From contig JALRGB010000476.1 in assembly GCA_023253575.1 (NCBI GenBank), positions 1 through 8,490 on the forward strand: DNA of 8,490 nucleotides. The letters run 5' to 3'. This DNA comes from Verrucomicrobiales bacterium (GTDB lineage Bacteria; Verrucomicrobiota; Verrucomicrobiia; Verrucomicrobiales; V1-33). The notes below the pieces were generated by a model, which had not been told where the DNA came from, did not search any database, and saw nothing but the letters and a program-made list of their open reading frames with translations. A program made the position numbers and the translations under genes. Positions 6,040 to 8,490 of the stretch are shown in pieces. How positions within the stretch are numbered: the stretch's first letter is position 1; every line of letters starts with the position of its first letter.

Positions 6040-6381
6040 TCATAGAAGGCGCCGGACATTTCGAAGACCATCCGCTGTCATCCGGCTCTGCGTCCCCGCC
6101 GCCATCGCATCAAGATAGTTTTGCCATTGCAGGGGCCGGATCGCGGAAATCCCCCCATCACCGCGCCCAAGAGATGGATCAAAGACTTCCCATCCAAAAG
6201 AAGAACTGCGCCGACCGTAATCAAGCCGGTGAATCCAGGCCCCGCATTCATCCTTTCGCCACAGTTCATCATCATTACCAGGAATGACCTCGGCCCGCGC
6301 CCAAGCCCGCGCCACGACCTCACGATCATAGTCGTGAAAACCCCACTCGGTCGCTGGCAGATCACTCGGTAACAGACTCAT
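6040..6381 (-). CDS. HNH-endonuclease-derived small protein lacking the catalytic Asp-His
   Basis: The 113-residue product contains the scaffold of a known HNH subgroup: WRKDECGAWI (41-50), YGRRSS (55-60), GWEV (63-66), GG (76-77) and IRPLQWQN (81-88). In active members the GWEI segment is followed by DH, where the histidine is the catalytic base, then a P-x-S-x-GG-x-D loop and NLRPLHWQNN. Here the DH position reads FD and the loop is rearranged, so nuclease activity is doubtful. It may be a decaying gene or a domain kept for DNA binding or another role. The start is ATG at 6381, with a weak AGGA 10 nt upstream. It sits between the CotH-kinase gene and a repeat-rich gap on the same strand. 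The family link rests on motif recall; that the catalytic residues are absent is seen directly. Confidence 0.6.
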   Translation of the reverse strand: MSLLPSDLPATEWGFHDYDREVVARAWARAEVIPGNDDELWRKDECGAWIHRLDYGRRSSSFGWEVFDPSLGRGDGGISAIRPLQWQNYLDAMAAGTQSRMTADGLRNVRRLL

Positions 6382-6412
6382 CGCAGCAGTATCCTAAACG
6401 AACGTGTCGCCT

Positions 6413-6450
6413 CCCGCACCGAACAAATGAACGACCCTCGTTCGTGCGGG
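6413..6450. repeat. Long imperfect inverted repeat between the CotH-kinase and HNH-like genes
   Basis: CCCGCAC-c-GAAC (6413-6424) pairs with GTTCGTGCGGG (6440-6450), giving 11 bp with a single bulged C and a 15-nt loop. An alternative inner hairpin, GAACGA-CCC-TCGTTC (6429-6443), competes with it. It lies just after the stop of the CotH-kinase gene and about 30 bp before the HNH-like start, so it may act as a terminator or attenuator. There is no T run directly after the outer stem. Confidence 0.55.
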
Positions 6451-6471
6451 CCTCAAGGCCGTTGTTTCTTT

Positions 6472-8490
6472 TCATCGGCTGGTGACCACACGATAAAACC
6501 GGGGGCCTCCGACAGGAGCGGTGGCATCCTCCAGCAAGATCACCGGCCCGTCTGCCCGGCGGGCTGGCCCGACCGCGCGCCAATCAGCCAAGGTGGTGCC
6601 GGCCTCCAGCTGGTAAGTCAGCCCGGCGGTGGCGTCGACCGTCAGCTGCAGAACGGGTCCCTGCCACGCCCATTCCTTGATGCGGGTCCAAGCATTGGGC
6701 TGGCCGGGGGTCGCCAGCGTGAGAGCTCCGATTACCGGGCCCCCGGCTGGATACCGGCCTTCCGACACCCCGGCTATCTGGGCACCAAAATCTACCGCAT
6801 CCACCACCGTCCCATCGCTGTTGCGCAACTGAAGACTCTCACCGGCGCCATTCAATTTGAAGGGCGCATGCAGCTGCAGCGGCGCCGTGCCAATAGGCAC
6901 CGTATCGCCATCCGCCCAGACCAGAAGATACCCGCCTGCGGGAATCACTGTTCCCGCCGGGATCTGGAACGCCGCAGGCGTCGTCTCGTCATCCGTGAGG
7001 AAAAATCCGCCCAGATCCACCGCACTGGAGCCAGCATTGTGCAATTCAAACCAGTCGTCAGAACGACCGTCCGCAGGATCAGTCAGACCGCTCGACGGTG
7101 GATTATCGGCCATCCATTCGTTAATGGTCACAGCTGGAAGCTTCGGCGGAGCGGTCACGGTCACCTGCACCGGAAACGACCCCAGAACCTGCCCGCGGCG
7201 GTCAACTCCCTCAATCGTCAGCGTATTCTGCGGCGCATAAAGCGTGACCGGCAAACGCCACACCGTCTGGCTCGTCCACTGCGGTACCTGCTCAACCCCG
7301 TTGACCTTCAAAAATTTCACCCCCGGAGGAGCTGTCCCACTCAGCGTCATCACCCCGTCATCATCGGTCAGCACCGCGCTGCCGCTGATCGCAAAATTCG
7401 CGGTATTAAACGCAGCGTTCAACTGGCTGACGATATAATTCCGGCGGCTGGCGACATACGATTTCACGGCGCTCACTTGCGAGGCATTACTGCTCACTCC
7501 GCTCGCCTGCAGCCCGGCCACCATCGCATCAATCCGCCCGTTCACAGTAGCCGCCAGCATCGGGCCGTCCACGGCTTCACGAAAAGCCGCCCAATACGCT
7601 CGCCGAAAAGCCGGCTGATTGCGGAATTTTGTGCAAAGCGGGTCCTGCGTATCATCGAACAAATTGAAATTCGACGCCTCTCCGACCAGTCCGAAACTGA
7701 AATCAATATCCCAAGCGGTCATGGCCCACGGCCCGCGCTGCGGTTTGTAAATGTACATGTTTTTGCCGAATTTCCACCCCCACGTATCCCAGTTCCCGCT
7801 GATCCGCTGAATAGCGAGCGCCCGCATCCACGAGTCTTCGTCCACCAGAGGATCCAGCGCCTTGAAAAATGCTGGATCGGCGGCCGTGGCGCCAGTGTTG
7901 AATGCATCGACCAAGGTGGTCAAATCCGACCAGTCGTTGACCGACCCCGCGACCGATCGCGGAGCCCACTGAAACCGGTAAGCCGCAGACTGATGGCCTC
8001 CCTCAGGAGTGAGAACCCGGGTCATGAGCGCTCGCAATGTCGTCTGAAATGTCATGCCATCGTCTTCATATTCAATCCAGTCCTGTGCTTTGTGCAGGCG
8101 TCCGCCATCATCATCCGGCCAATAAGCATCGATCCATTCGCCATTCGGCTGCTGGGCGTCTTCGAACACGCGCTGACGGAGCGCGCCATTGACATAGACG
8201 CGACTGAATCGCCGGTGCAAGCTTTGGGCGCCTAAGCGGCGGGCCATCCACCAGATAGTTTGCTCACGAATGAGCGAGGTATCATCGCCGAAGGTGCCGG
8301 GCCCGGCGAAGAGGAAATCCGTCTCTCCGAGCAACCGGTCGTCTTCAGGCATGGTGCAGTCGTAATCACACGGATTACCCGTGGGTCCGGTAAAACCACC
8401 GGTATGCCATGGACTGCCGCTATATTGGGCGGTGGCTTGGTGGATAATGCGCCAGTCGCCATAAATAAAGGTCACACCGAGCGGAGAATT
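6472..8490 (-). CDS. CotH-kinase family protein with lamin-tail domain, 5' partial
   Basis: The frame is open to the right edge, so the N-terminus and any signal peptide are outside; 672 residues are visible. Residues about 1-350 are the CotH kinase domain: RVYVNG, a FEDAQQPNGE segment, PDDDGGRLHK, GNWDTWGWKFGKNMYIY and the metal-binding WDIDFSFG. CotH-type proteins are atypical protein kinases; the spore-coat CotH of Bacillus phosphorylates secreted proteins. A beta-sandwich-like linker follows (about 360-445), then a lamin-tail domain (about 451-600: INEWMADN, DDWFELHNAG, VDLGGFFLTDD, FKLNGAGESLQL), a module found in exported bacterial proteins. The last about 70 residues (YQLEAG..LADW.....FYRV) match a C-terminal module common in exported verrucomicrobial proteins. 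The role is probably extracellular or cell-surface; the substrate is unknown. Confidence 0.9.
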   Translation of the reverse strand, partial: NSPLGVTFIYGDWRIIHQATAQYSGSPWHTGGFTGPTGNPCDYDCTMPEDDRLLGETDFLFAGPGTFGDDTSLIREQTIWWMARRLGAQSLHRRFSRVYVNGALRQRVFEDAQQPNGEWIDAYWPDDDGGRLHKAQDWIEYEDDGMTFQTTLRALMTRVLTPEGGHQSAAYRFQWAPRSVAGSVNDWSDLTTLVDAFNTGATAADPAFFKALDPLVDEDSWMRALAIQRISGNWDTWGWKFGKNMYIYKPQRGPWAMTAWDIDFSFGLVGEASNFNLFDDTQDPLCTKFRNQPAFRRAYWAAFREAVDGPMLAATVNGRIDAMVAGLQASGVSSNASQVSAVKSYVASRRNYIVSQLNAAFNTANFAISGSAVLTDDDGVMTLSGTAPPGVKFLKVNGVEQVPQWTSQTVWRLPVTLYAPQNTLTIEGVDRRGQVLGSFPVQVTVTAPPKLPAVTINEWMADNPPSSGLTDPADGRSDDWFELHNAGSSAVDLGGFFLTDDETTPAAFQIPAGTVIPAGGYLLVWADGDTVPIGTAPLQLHAPFKLNGAGESLQLRNSDGTVVDAVDFGAQIAGVSEGRYPAGGPVIGALTLATPGQPNAWTRIKEWAWQGPVLQLTVDATAGLTYQLEAGTTLADWRAVGPARRADGPVILLEDATAPVGGPRFYRVVTSR

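Noticed and set aside
5290..6381. Toxin-antitoxin or defence island around the lipoprotein and HNH-like genes
   Set aside because: The two genes are separated by about 300 bp with a separate promoter. The HNH residues are degenerate, and no antitoxin, methylase or helicase is seen.
6427..8235. A 602-codon open frame on the plus strand
   Set aside because: It is antisense to the CotH-kinase/lamin-tail gene. Its product is rich in Arg, His and Pro without recognisable domains, as expected from GC-rich antisense shadows.

Overview
The window looks like chromosomal DNA from a GC-rich member of the Verrucomicrobiota (PVC superphylum). Four features support this. The first gene ends in the cytochrome c domain typical of Pirellula/Verrucomicrobium. 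The last gene is a CotH-kinase protein with a lamin-tail domain and a C-terminal module ending in FYRV, a style common in verrucomicrobial exported proteins. A small protein resembles the WRKD...YG...GW HNH family. Shine-Dalgarno sequences are scarce. This placement is an inference from protein style, not from a marker gene.

Layout: only the first gene (1-918, entering from the left) is on the plus strand. It converges on a long minus-strand block. Read in the direction of transcription from the right edge, that block holds a CotH-kinase/lamin-tail protein (8490-6472, 5' end outside the window), a small HNH-derived protein (6381-6040), a 303-bp non-coding stretch with inverted repeats, a small predicted lipoprotein (5736-5422) with its own promoter, a MOSC-domain protein (5290-4826), mobA (4829-4230), fdhD (4117-3278), accD (3147-2269) and a Tat-exported beta-lactamase-fold serine hydrolase (2202 or 2268 to 1027).

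Functionally, the MOSC-mobA-fdhD group is the clearest unit. MobA converts molybdopterin cofactor to the guanine-dinucleotide form, FdhD sulfurates that cofactor for formate dehydrogenase, and MOSC domains are associated with molybdenum-cofactor and sulfur chemistry. No molybdoenzyme is visible here. accD (carboxyltransferase beta subunit of acetyl-CoA carboxylase) follows with its own -10 box, placed so that its transcript may be almost leaderless.

I found no CRISPR array, tRNA, rRNA, complete insertion sequence or phage gene. I do not see a clear undescribed multi-gene system. The points most worth a second look are the HNH homologue that has lost its catalytic Asp-His pair, the two (nearly) leaderless promoters, an inverted repeat across the lipoprotein -10 box, and the repeat-containing gap at 5737-6039.
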